Assembly (NCBI GenBank): GCA_964650975.1
Contig: CAZYWA010000209.1
Coordinates: forward strand, 1-12,234
Length of the DNA stretch: 12,234 nucleotides
Direction of reading: 5' to 3'
Source of the DNA: CAZYWA01 sp964650975 [NCBI: uncultured bacterium]
Lineage (GTDB): Bacteria; JADJOY01
Each line of letters starts with the position of its first letter. Position 1 is the stretch's first letter. Positions 5,601 through 12,234 of the stretch are shown here, piece after piece. The notes beneath the pieces are model-generated. The model saw only the letters and a list, made by a program, of their open reading frames with translations. It had not been told where the DNA came from and ran no database searches. Position numbers and translations under genes: made by a program.

Positions 5601-6542
5601 ATGGCGACTCGCGATCGCACGCCGTCCTCGGTCGACGGGCACTACGCGGACTTCTTCGGCGCCATCGCCGACATGGCGCCGCGGCTGGTGCACCTGCACT
5701 ACGGCATCTGCGAGGCCGTGGCGCCGACACCGTGGAGCGGCCTGCGCGCGCTCGCCAGCGGACCGGCGGCGCTGCTCGACGCGGTGTGGGACGCCGGCCA
5801 GGTCGCGAGCTTGCCGCCGGGCTCGCGCGGTCTCGACATCGGCTGCGGTCTCGGCGGCACCTCGCTCGAGCTGGCGCGCCGCTTCGGCCTCGACATGGTG
5901 GCCATCGACCAGACCCGCTCGCAGGTGCGCCGCGCGCACCAGCGCCTCGGACGCATGAAATCCGGCCGCGGCGTGCACATGGCGCACGCGACCGGCACCG
6001 CCCTGCCCTTCGCCGACCGCTCGTTCGATCTCGCGGTCACCATCGAGGTGGTGTTCCACATCGCGGACAAGCGGGCGCTCTTCGCCGAGGTGGCGCGGGC
6101 GCTCAAGCCGGGCGCCGTGTGGCTGCTGGTCGATCAGGAGAACCGCGAGCCCTCGCAGCGGGTCGCGGGCCTCTTCCACTTCGCGGGACCCGGCGAGATC
6201 GCGGACCTCGCCGGCGCGGCTGGATTCGCGGTGGCCCGCGAGGTCGACGTCTCGGCCGGAGTGGCGCGCTGGATGAAGACCTACGCGGCCATGGCCGCTC
6301 CCGCCTGGCAGGCGGCGCTGGTGCCGCTCGCGTTCGCCCGCGGCGGCCCGGCGCTGGCCCGGCGCTACTTGCGCGGAATACGTACTTACGAGCGATTGGT
6401 TCTCGAAAATGCGCGCCGCACCGGCCTGGCCGGCGAGGACGCCCGCGAGCGTGGCGCGATCCGCGAGCTCAGGCTGCACACCCAGCGCTGTCTCGAGGAC
6501 GGGCGGGTGGCCTACAAGATCTGGGTGCTCAGGCGCGGGTAG
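5601..6542 (+). CDS. Class I SAM-dependent methyltransferase
   Basis: A 313-residue Rossmann-fold methyltransferase. Motif I is LDIGCGLGGTS (78-88), which binds SAM. The acidic end of strand 2 is VAID (100-103), motif II is ALPFADRSFDLA (134-145), and motif III is ALKPGAVWLLVD (167-178). The N-terminus SVDGHYADFF with VHLHYGICEA (about 30-39) resembles small-molecule methyltransferases of the UbiE/tocopherol or amine N-methyltransferase type, so the substrate is probably a lipid, quinone, amine or secondary metabolite rather than a macromolecule. The C-terminal 100 residues are helical and may cap the active site. ATG 5601 has GGAG at 5590-5593, 7 nt away. Upstream in-frame starts (5517) would read through the hairpin repeat. 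The 3' end overlaps the radical SAM gene tail-to-tail by 31 nt. Confidence 0.85.
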   Translation: MATRDRTPSSVDGHYADFFGAIADMAPRLVHLHYGICEAVAPTPWSGLRALASGPAALLDAVWDAGQVASLPPGSRGLDIGCGLGGTSLELARRFGLDMVAIDQTRSQVRRAHQRLGRMKSGRGVHMAHATGTALPFADRSFDLAVTIEVVFHIADKRALFAEVARALKPGAVWLLVDQENREPSQRVAGLFHFAGPGEIADLAGAAGFAVAREVDVSAGVARWMKTYAAMAAPAWQAALVPLAFARGGPALARRYLRGIRTYERLVLENARRTGLAGEDARERGAIRELRLHTQRCLEDGRVAYKIWVLRRG

Positions 6543-8194
6543 CGCCGGGCGATCTGGGTCGCGAAGCGGCGGTCGGCGAAGCGGTGCGCGAGCGCGAAGC
6601 CACGGCGGATCCGCGGGTGACGCTCCGCCAGGTAGAGCTGGTAGTCGAGCAGCGGCTCGCGCTCGTCGAGCCGGTACTCGGCCGCGCCGTCGAAGAAGAG
6701 CGGGGCCCAGAGGCTCAGCCGCTCGCGGCGGATGCGCCGGTCGATCTCCTCCAGCAGCTCCATCGCCTCGCGGGCGTCCATGGTCGCGTGCCGGAAGTAG
6801 GGCTGGTTGGTGCGGCCGTCGTTCCAGTCCTCGAGCGAGAACCGCGCCCGTGACTCCCCGGTCAAGAGCGGCACGCCCTCCATCCGGGTGTTGAGCAGCG
6901 CCAGCAAGTAGAAATCCGGCCGGCTCTCCTCGACGAACCGGTAAGTGGCGGCGGCGGTGTCGCGGGTCTCGCCGGGATGGCCCAGGATCAGCGTCACGAT
7001 CGTCGAGACGCCCAGCTCGCGGCAGCGCCGGATGGCATCGCGGTTCTTGTCGACGGTCTGGCGCTTGTTCATCGCGTCGAGGATCGACTGGCTTCCCGAC
7101 TCGGCACCGATGTGCACCTGCACGAGACCGGCGGCGCGCATCCGCGGCAGGAGATCGTCGGTCATGAGATCGTCGCCGCGGGCGTAGCAGATCCAGCGCA
7201 GGTCGAGGCGGCGGCGTGCCAGCTCGTCACACAGCTCGCGGATCCGCGCGCGCGGCACGGTGAAGAGCGAGTCGAAGCAGCTCACCACCCCGACTCCCAG
7301 CTCCTTCACGTATCCCTCCCACTCGTCGGCGATGCGCCGGGCGCTCTTCACCCGGAACGCGGTGTCGTCGAACAGGAACGGGAAGTTGCAGAACGAGCAC
7401 CGATAGGGACAACCACGTACCGACTCGTAGCGCACCATGCGCGGGCGGCGGGCGCTGCGCCGCGCCCAAGCGGCCCAGTCGGGTGTCGGCAGGCCGTCGA
7501 GGCTCTTGCTCGCGTGGCGGTGGGCGCGGATCAAGAGCGTGGTGCCGCGCCGCTCGGTCTCGTAGAGCTCGCTCGCCGGAACCTCGCGGAAGCCCGAGCG
7601 CGCCCAGGCGGCAAGGGCCGGCACCAGCACCTCGCCGTAGCCGAGCGCCAGCACGTCGACACCAGCCAAGTCCTTCCACTTGTCGTGCACCAGCCCCACC
7701 AGCGCGCCGCCCAACGCAACACGCAGGCCGGGACGCCGGAGCCTCGCGACGATCGGCTCGAGCTCGCTCAGATCGCGCACCAGCGTGGTCGAGACGAACG
7801 CGCAATCGTGCGCCGCGAGCAGCTCCTCGCGGCGGCGCTCGTCGGCGAAGAGCTCGGCGAGCGTGATGGACGTGAACGCGATCCCTTCGGCCTCGAGCGC
7901 GCCCGCCAGCACCACCTCGGTGAGCGTCGGCGTCTCGGCCTCCATCCGCTTCGCGAAATAGGCCTCGACCGCGCCGCGCCACGGGGCGTCGCTCGGCGGC
8001 CGCCGCTGCGCCAGCGCGTGCGACACGAAGAGCTCGATCGGCGTCAGCTTGACCTTGAGGTCGAGCATGCTGCGCGAGCTGGCCCGGTACTGCGCGAGCT
8101 GCTTCTTGAGCTCGCTCGCCACCGAGGCGTGCGCGCCGGAAACCAGCGAGCCCGTCACCAGCAGCACCCGCGGCGACCGCGCTGCGGAAGACAT
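6512..8194 (-). CDS. B12-binding-type radical SAM protein
   Basis: A 560-residue enzyme. The order is: an N-terminal extension of about 85 residues; a cobalamin-binding-like Rossmann domain (about 88-200, with VALGGALVG and DVLALGYGEVLVPAL); and a radical SAM barrel with CX3CX2C at C262, C266 and C269 (RGCPYRCSFCNFP), later HIGAESGSQ and LILGHPGET, and a C-terminal helical tail. The iron-sulfur cluster splits SAM to start radical chemistry. Family members with this layout methylate unactivated carbon or phosphorus, or rearrange lipids and tetrapyrroles. The classic DxHxxG cobalamin motif is not evident, so B12 use is not certain. ATG 8194 overlaps the ATPase stop as TGATG, pointing to coupled translation; GTG 8197 is one codon upstream. 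It is the last gene of the five-gene operon. The substrate is unknown. Confidence 0.85.
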   Translation of the reverse strand: MSSAARSPRVLLVTGSLVSGAHASVASELKKQLAQYRASSRSMLDLKVKLTPIELFVSHALAQRRPPSDAPWRGAVEAYFAKRMEAETPTLTEVVLAGALEAEGIAFTSITLAELFADERRREELLAAHDCAFVSTTLVRDLSELEPIVARLRRPGLRVALGGALVGLVHDKWKDLAGVDVLALGYGEVLVPALAAWARSGFREVPASELYETERRGTTLLIRAHRHASKSLDGLPTPDWAAWARRSARRPRMVRYESVRGCPYRCSFCNFPFLFDDTAFRVKSARRIADEWEGYVKELGVGVVSCFDSLFTVPRARIRELCDELARRRLDLRWICYARGDDLMTDDLLPRMRAAGLVQVHIGAESGSQSILDAMNKRQTVDKNRDAIRRCRELGVSTIVTLILGHPGETRDTAAATYRFVEESRPDFYLLALLNTRMEGVPLLTGESRARFSLEDWNDGRTNQPYFRHATMDAREAMELLEEIDRRIRRERLSLWAPLFFDGAAEYRLDEREPLLDYQLYLAERHPRIRRGFALAHRFADRRFATQIARRYPRLSTQIL

Positions 8195-8856
8195 CACGTC
8201 ACCAGCCGGCCATCGGCGAGCACGTAGCGGACCGGGCTCCGCTCGACGACGCGCGGATCGTGGGTGGCGATCAGGAACGTGGTGCCGTGGGTTGCCGCGA
8301 GACGCGCGAGCGCGTCGAGAAGCTCACCGCCCGTCGCGTGGTCGAGATTCGCGGTGGGCTCGTCGGCGAGCACCACCGCGGGCTCCTTCACCAGCGCCCG
8401 CGCCACGGCCACCCGCTGCTGCTCGCCGCCCGAGAGCTCGGTGGGCCGCGCTTCGGCGCGGTGCGCGACGCCCAGCTCCGCCAGGCACGCGAGCGCCCGC
8501 TCGCGCCGGGCTCGCCCGTCGACTCCCAGCATCTCGAGCGGCAGCTCCACGTTCTCCCGGGCGGTGAGCACGTCGATCAGGTTGAACGACTGGAACACCA
8601 GGCCCACGTGCCGCTTCCGGTAGTCGGCGCGCTCGCGCGCCGCCAGCGACGACACTTCCCAGGATCCCACGGCGATGCGCCCCGCGTCGGGCCGGTCGAG
8701 GCCGCCGATCAGGTTGAGCAGCGTGGTCTTACCCGAGCCGGAGGGGCCCACCAGCACCGCGAAGGCGCCGCTCTCGACCGTGAAGCTGACACCGTCGAGC
8801 ACCGCGGCCGCGCCGTAGCGCCGCGACACCCCGTCGATGTGGATGCGCTCGCCCAT
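8194..8856 (-). CDS. ABC transporter ATP-binding protein, LolD/MacB type
   Basis: A 220-residue stand-alone ATPase that powers the two permeases encoded just upstream. All motifs are intact: Walker A GPSGSGKTT (37-45), Q-loop FQSFN (88-92), signature LSGGEQQR (141-148), Walker B VVLADEP (161-167) with D-loop NLD, and the switch His in THD (198-200). The length and the sequence LADEPTANLD fit the LolD/FtsE/MacB group, which drives mechanotransmission rather than classic import. ATG 8856 overlaps the permease stop as TGATG, and the gene's own stop overlaps the radical SAM start in the same way. The frame stays open upstream to about 10086, but that region is the permease gene in another frame, so there is no fusion. 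Confidence 0.93.
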   Translation of the reverse strand: MGERIHIDGVSRRYGAAAVLDGVSFTVESGAFAVLVGPSGSGKTTLLNLIGGLDRPDAGRIAVGSWEVSSLAARERADYRKRHVGLVFQSFNLIDVLTARENVELPLEMLGVDGRARRERALACLAELGVAHRAEARPTELSGGEQQRVAVARALVKEPAVVLADEPTANLDHATGGELLDALARLAATHGTTFLIATHDPRVVERSPVRYVLADGRLVT

Positions 8857-10112
8857 CAGCGGTGACTCAGCACGCGCGCCGGCTCGAGCCGCGCCGCGCG
8901 CCACGCGGGAAGCGATGCGGCCGCGAGCCCGGCGGCCAGCACCACGCCGATCGCGATGGGAAGCTGGGCCGGCTCGAAGTGACCGGTCACACCCGCGCCG
9001 ATCGAGAAACCGGCCACCGAGAACGCCGCCGCGGCGTCGAGACCGGGAATGCCCACGTGCTCGATGTAGCTTCCCGCGGCGCGCCCGAGAACCGCTCCGA
9101 TCGCGACGCCGAAGCCGAGCAACAGGCCGGCTTGCGCCAGCACCAGTCGCGCGAGCGCCGCCGGGCGTGCACCGAGTGCCCCGACGGTGCCGAGATCGCG
9201 CAGCCGCTCGGTGAGACCGAGCCACAGGATGTCGGCGACCGCGAGCGCCACCAGACACACCTCGATCACCAGGAACACCCGGTAGACCGCTTCGTTGATG
9301 TTCACGTAGTCGAGGACCGCCGGAGCCACGGCGGTCCACGGCTCGACGATCCAGCCGGCATCGGCAGCGCCGCCGCCGGCCAGCTCGCCGGCGAGACGCC
9401 GCGCGGCCACCAGCAATCGATCGAGCGCCCGGTCGCGCGGGGCGAGCGCCAGTGCCACCTCGTGCGCGAGACCGCGCGCGTCGAGCAGCTCGCCGGCCAC
9501 ATCGAGACTGGTGAGCACCACGATCGCCTCGACGTCCCGCGATGCGGCGCCGAAGAAACCCGCGACCTCGGCGTGCTTGGCGCGCGGTAGGCCGAACCGG
9601 TCGGTGGCGATGAGATCGACTCCATCGCCCACCGCCAGATGGAGCGCCTCGGCCTCGACACGGCTCAGCAGCACGCGAGTCTCGGGCACATCCCCGCTGC
9701 TCGGGGAGTCCAGCTGCTCGAGCCCGGTCACGTCCCGCGAAATGCGCGCCTCGACTCGCGGGTCGACACCGTAGAGAAACGCCGTGCGCTCGCTCCGCTC
9801 GGTGCCGATCAGCACCGGCACCACGAGTCGCGGCGCGGCGGCGAGCACGTGCGCGGAGTCGGCGGCGAGGCGCGCGAGCGCCGGCGCCGGATCGAAGACG
9901 TCGCCGGTCCGGCGCTCGGCCACGCGGTGTCCCTGGGTCACGAGCGCATCTCCGAGGAGGGTGCCGGTCGCGCGATCGAAGAGGTACTGCGAAAAACCCG
10001 CGAGCGCCGAGAGCACCACCAGCACCACCGCGATGCCCACCGCGACCGAGCTCACCGCGAGCCACGCGCGCGCGCGGCGCCCCCACACGAGCTTCCAGGC
10101 GAGCTTGAGCAT
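8856..10112 (-). CDS. FtsX-type ABC transporter permease (second in operon)
   Basis: A 418-residue permease of the FtsX/MacB/LolCE superfamily. One membrane helix lies near the N-terminus (about 17-39). A large periplasmic domain (about 40-272) follows, then three C-terminal helices (about 275-300, 320-343, 385-402). The cytosolic loop TERLRDLGTVGALGARPAAL (about 301-320) and the tail PAWRAARLEPARVLSHR are standard for the family and contact the ATPase. Its length is close to that of LolC and LolE, but it has no fused ATPase, so it is not MacB itself. The start is ATG 10112, 20 nt after the stop of the previous permease; no strong ribosome-binding site is seen. The overlapping TGATG with the ATPase gene shows tight coupling. 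The frame is open to 10616 but would overlap the other permease. Confidence 0.88.
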   Translation of the reverse strand: MLKLAWKLVWGRRARAWLAVSSVAVGIAVVLVVLSALAGFSQYLFDRATGTLLGDALVTQGHRVAERRTGDVFDPAPALARLAADSAHVLAAAPRLVVPVLIGTERSERTAFLYGVDPRVEARISRDVTGLEQLDSPSSGDVPETRVLLSRVEAEALHLAVGDGVDLIATDRFGLPRAKHAEVAGFFGAASRDVEAIVVLTSLDVAGELLDARGLAHEVALALAPRDRALDRLLVAARRLAGELAGGGAADAGWIVEPWTAVAPAVLDYVNINEAVYRVFLVIEVCLVALAVADILWLGLTERLRDLGTVGALGARPAALARLVLAQAGLLLGFGVAIGAVLGRAAGSYIEHVGIPGLDAAAAFSVAGFSIGAGVTGHFEPAQLPIAIGVVLAAGLAAASLPAWRAARLEPARVLSHR

Positions 10113-10132
10113 GACGTGTCGCCGCTCTCGCG

Positions 10133-11383
10133 TCACACGGCGCGCAGCGCCGCCACCGGGTCGAGCCTGGCGATGCGCCGCGCCGGCCACCATCCGGCGA
10201 GCGGTCCCACGATCGAGCTCAGCACCGCGCCGCAACCGATCTCGAGCGGCCCGATGTAGGCGCGCACCACCGGCGGCAGCACTTGGCCGGCCACTTCCAT
10301 GGTGCGCGCCGAGCCCGAGAAATCGAGGCCGTGGTGACGGAGCCACCACGCGAGCGGCGCGCACAGCACGAGTCCCGCGACGGTGCCCGCGGCGCTGGTC
10401 AGCCAGGCCTCGAACCGAACCAGCTCGCGAAGCTCGAGCGGCTCGAGCCCGAGCGCCAAGAGCACGCCCAGCTCGCGGGTGCGATCGACCAGCCCGAGCA
10501 CGAATGCGTTGGCGACGCCAATGGTCTGCACCAGCACCAGGATCACGATGAGCATGTAGACGGCGCGGGTCTGGACCTCGGTGATTCCCTCGACGTCGGG
10601 CGCCGTCTCGCGCCACGTCACCAGCTCGAGCGCCGGATCGCGCAGCGCGGCGCGGGTCGCGGCGAGACGCACGAGCAAGGCCCCTCGATCGCTCACGCCC
10701 GGAAATGCGATGCCCCAGCCGGTGAGACTGCGCTCGCCGATCAGCGCCTGGAGCTGGTCGAGCGGCAGCGCCAGCGTGAACCGGTCACTGGAGGACGACG
10801 CACCCTTCGCCGCCACCCGCGCCACGAGGTGCGCGGTACGGTCCGCTCCGGCGGCGTTGCGATAGCGCAGGGCCAGGCGCGCACCGTCGGCGACTCCGAG
10901 TCGCGACGCGAGGTCGGCTCCCACGACGACCTCGGGCACTGTAGCCGGCGAGGCGAGCGACTCGCGCGAGCCGACCGCGACGGTCCGGAAACCTTCGTGG
11001 ATTCCCTGCAAACGGACCGGCGCCTGATCGCGTGGGCCAGAGGCGAGCGCCGGCCACTCGAGCATCGCCGTCCAGCGCTCGCCGCGAACGTTCGCCGCTC
11101 CGGGGTCGACCGGAGGCGGGTCCTCGGCGAAGCGCAGCGCCGGATCGCGGGTGCGGTGATACCCGGGCCGCTCGACGTGACCGAGCCCGTGAGCGCCGTC
11201 GCTGGTGAGGCCCATCAGCGTCTCGTGACTCCACCGCTGCATGCCGAGTGAGAACGCCACCGCCACCAGGCCCATGGCACCGGCCGCGACCAGCACGGCC
11301 GTGCGCCGCGAGTGAGCGCGAACGCCACGCCACGCCAGTGTCAGGAGCGCGCTCTTGGGGGTCGCGGACCTCGCCTCAGCCAT
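10133..11383 (-). CDS. FtsX-type ABC transporter permease (first in operon)
   Basis: A 416-residue paralogue of the downstream permease, with the same layout: an N-terminal helix (about 28-47), a periplasmic domain (about 50-270), and helices at about 274-297, 325-346 and 376-400. The family loop DRTRELGVLLALGLEPLELRE (about 300-320, ending at a conserved acidic residue) and the tail PARRIARLDPVAALR are clear. The two periplasmic domains have little obvious identity, so the complex is probably a heterodimer, as in LolC/LolE, with the shared ATPase. The cargo could be a lipoprotein, lipid, peptide or small hydrophobic compound; sequence does not decide. ATG 11383 overlaps the methyltransferase-like gene by 8 nt (ATGGCTGA), which indicates one transcript. 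Confidence 0.88.
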   Translation of the reverse strand: MAEARSATPKSALLTLAWRGVRAHSRRTAVLVAAGAMGLVAVAFSLGMQRWSHETLMGLTSDGAHGLGHVERPGYHRTRDPALRFAEDPPPVDPGAANVRGERWTAMLEWPALASGPRDQAPVRLQGIHEGFRTVAVGSRESLASPATVPEVVVGADLASRLGVADGARLALRYRNAAGADRTAHLVARVAAKGASSSSDRFTLALPLDQLQALIGERSLTGWGIAFPGVSDRGALLVRLAATRAALRDPALELVTWRETAPDVEGITEVQTRAVYMLIVILVLVQTIGVANAFVLGLVDRTRELGVLLALGLEPLELRELVRFEAWLTSAAGTVAGLVLCAPLAWWLRHHGLDFSGSARTMEVAGQVLPPVVRAYIGPLEIGCGAVLSSIVGPLAGWWPARRIARLDPVAALRAV

Positions 11384-11993
11384 AGCGCCGGACCCGCTCG
11401 GTCCACGCGGCGTGCTGCTCGCCGAAGCGCCCGCGCAGGTAACGGTCCTCTTCGCGCGCCAGTCCGTCGAAGCCGAGCGCCAAAAGTACCACGCTCAGCG
11501 CGCAAGCGAGGTTGGGGTTCCAGATCCACTCACCGATCAAGAACACCACCGAGCCCACGTAGACCGGATGTCGCGACCAGCGGAACGGGCCTTCGGTGAC
11601 GAGCGCCACCGGCGCCATCGGCCCCGAGGTGTCGAGCCCCACCCGCAGCGCCGGGCCCATGGCGAGCTGCGACGCCACCATCGCCACGTGACCGGCGCCA
11701 GCGACGATCCAGCCCCATTCGCCTGGCCACGAGACCAGCGGCCGTCCCACCGCGTGCGACGCGAAGACCGGGCTCAGCACCGGCACCACGACCGCCACCG
11801 CCCAAGGCACCGACACCAAGCCCATCGCAAGTTGGATCGAGCGGTGGCGCGAACGCTCGGCGCGCGCACCGGCCCCGACCACCACGTTGGGCGAGCGTCC
11901 GAATCGCCACCGGTAGACCAGGCTCGTCCCCGCGAAACCGGCGAAAACGTGCCACGCCACGAACGCGAGACGGAGAGCGACGTTGGGGTGCAT
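11376..11993 (-). CDS. Isoprenylcysteine carboxyl methyltransferase-like membrane protein
   Basis: A 205-residue integral membrane protein with about five hydrophobic segments (about 8-26, 52-75, 92-112 and a pair within 143-175). The C-terminal half has the ICMT/phospholipid-methyltransferase signature: GPFRWSRHPVYVG (135-147), the acidic pair in AREEDRYL (about 179-186), and FGEQHAAWTERVRRYG at the very end. Proteins of this fold bind SAM at the membrane face and methylate lipids, isoprenoids or carboxyl groups, although many bacterial members are uncharacterised. ATG 11993 is the only good start in this frame, and its ribosome-binding site is weak. It is the first gene of the five-gene operon, and its place beside an ABC machine and a radical SAM enzyme suggests it helps modify the transported substrate. 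Confidence 0.82.
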   Translation of the reverse strand: MHPNVALRLAFVAWHVFAGFAGTSLVYRWRFGRSPNVVVGAGARAERSRHRSIQLAMGLVSVPWAVAVVVPVLSPVFASHAVGRPLVSWPGEWGWIVAGAGHVAMVASQLAMGPALRVGLDTSGPMAPVALVTEGPFRWSRHPVYVGSVVFLIGEWIWNPNLACALSVVLLALGFDGLAREEDRYLRGRFGEQHAAWTERVRRYG

Positions 11994-12164
11994 CGATTCC
12001 GGCGGCCATGACGGAGCCCGCGGCAGGATGGGAGATCCCCGACCCGATCACAAGGGTCTTGCGGGGCCGTCTTCAGCGGTCGGGCGGTGTGGCAGCGTGC
12101 CGATCTCCGGCTCGTGCGCCGGCTGGCCGGTGGCGCCTGCATATGCCCGCGCGATGGGGGCCGC

Positions 12165-12188
12165 GGACGCGACGGAGCGCGTCCCTCC
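12165..12188 (-). repeat. Single REP-like hairpin arm, copy 4
   Basis: The 7-bp stem GGACGCG/CGCGTCC (12165-12171 with 12178-12184) surrounds loop ACGGAG and is followed by CTCC at 12185-12188. Bases 12163-12189 are the exact reverse complement of 2026-2052, the right arm of the copy at 1989-2050. A GGAG follows at 12202-12205, at a spacing like that in copy 1, but the next bases do not form a matching hairpin before the window ends. It is therefore either a lone arm or half of a pair with a diverged partner. The rest of the gap upstream of the operon (11994-12164) shows no gene or RNA that I can recognise. Confidence 0.65.
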
Positions 12189-12234
12189 CAGCGATCGATC
12201 GGGAGGCGGCGTGGCAGCGGGCGCTCGCCCCGGG

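Noticed and set aside
4745-6853. 702-residue open frame on + strand spanning the sirtuin and methyltransferase genes
   Set aside because: It is antisense to the sirtuin and out of frame with the methyltransferase, both of which have full family motifs. The translation is Arg/Ala/Gly/Pro-rich low-complexity, as expected for GC-rich shadow frames.
6977-8227. 416-residue open frame on + strand
   Set aside because: Antisense to the radical SAM gene; composition typical of a shadow frame, with no recognisable motif.
8194-10086. Possible 630-residue protein with a C-terminal ABC ATPase
   Set aside because: The extra 410 residues are the permease gene read in another frame and are Arg-rich without structure. 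ATG 8856 in a TGATG junction gives a normal ATPase length.
8856-10616. 586-residue N-terminally extended permease
   Set aside because: The extension would overlap the other permease by almost 500 nt and lacks membrane or domain features. ATG 10112 begins with the expected N-terminal helix.
12189-12234. Second arm of a hairpin pair after the arm at 12165
   Set aside because: GGAG is present at 12202, but the following bases do not form a 7-8 bp stem with a six-base loop before the window ends.

Overview
The window is a strongly GC-rich chromosomal segment, tightly packed with genes, from a Gram-negative-type (diderm) bacterium. The diderm inference rests on a predicted lipoprotein with a BamE/SmpA-like domain, LolC/E- or MacB-like FtsX permeases and FeoB. 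I cannot name the lineage from sequence alone; high-GC uncultured groups such as Myxococcota-like or other 'deltaproteobacterial' lineages would fit. No rRNA, tRNA, CRISPR array, insertion sequence or phage gene is visible.

Left part (1-2511), + strand: the C-terminal three quarters of the ferrous iron transporter FeoB runs in from the left edge. It is followed 13 nt later by a tiny FeoB-associated Cys-rich membrane protein. A paired-hairpin repeat and a small lipoprotein with a BamE/SmpA-like domain come next.

Middle (2517-6542): a DUF362 protein (-) and a HisN-type inositol-monophosphatase-family phosphatase (+) diverge from a 60-bp promoter region that holds a short AT-rich dyad. The phosphatase converges on a sirtuin deacylase (-). 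Between their 3' ends lies an AT-rich array with an exact 23-nt period. A SAM-dependent methyltransferase (+) follows and overlaps tail-to-tail with the next operon.

Right part (11993 down to 6512), - strand: five tightly coupled genes in the order isoprenylcysteine-methyltransferase-like membrane protein, FtsX-type permease, second FtsX-type permease, LolD/MacB-type ATPase, and B12-binding-type radical SAM enzyme. Three of the four junctions overlap by 1-8 nt; the fourth is a 20-nt gap. This looks like one unit that modifies a molecule and moves it through a four-subunit ABC machine. The substrate is unknown.

The most unusual structure outside genes is a family of REP/REPIN-like paired hairpins with four loci in the window: 1989-2050, 2415-2511, 5459-5552 and a single arm at 12165-12188. 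Each arm has a GGAG foot, a 7-8 bp stem whose sequence varies while pairing is kept, and a conserved six-base loop.
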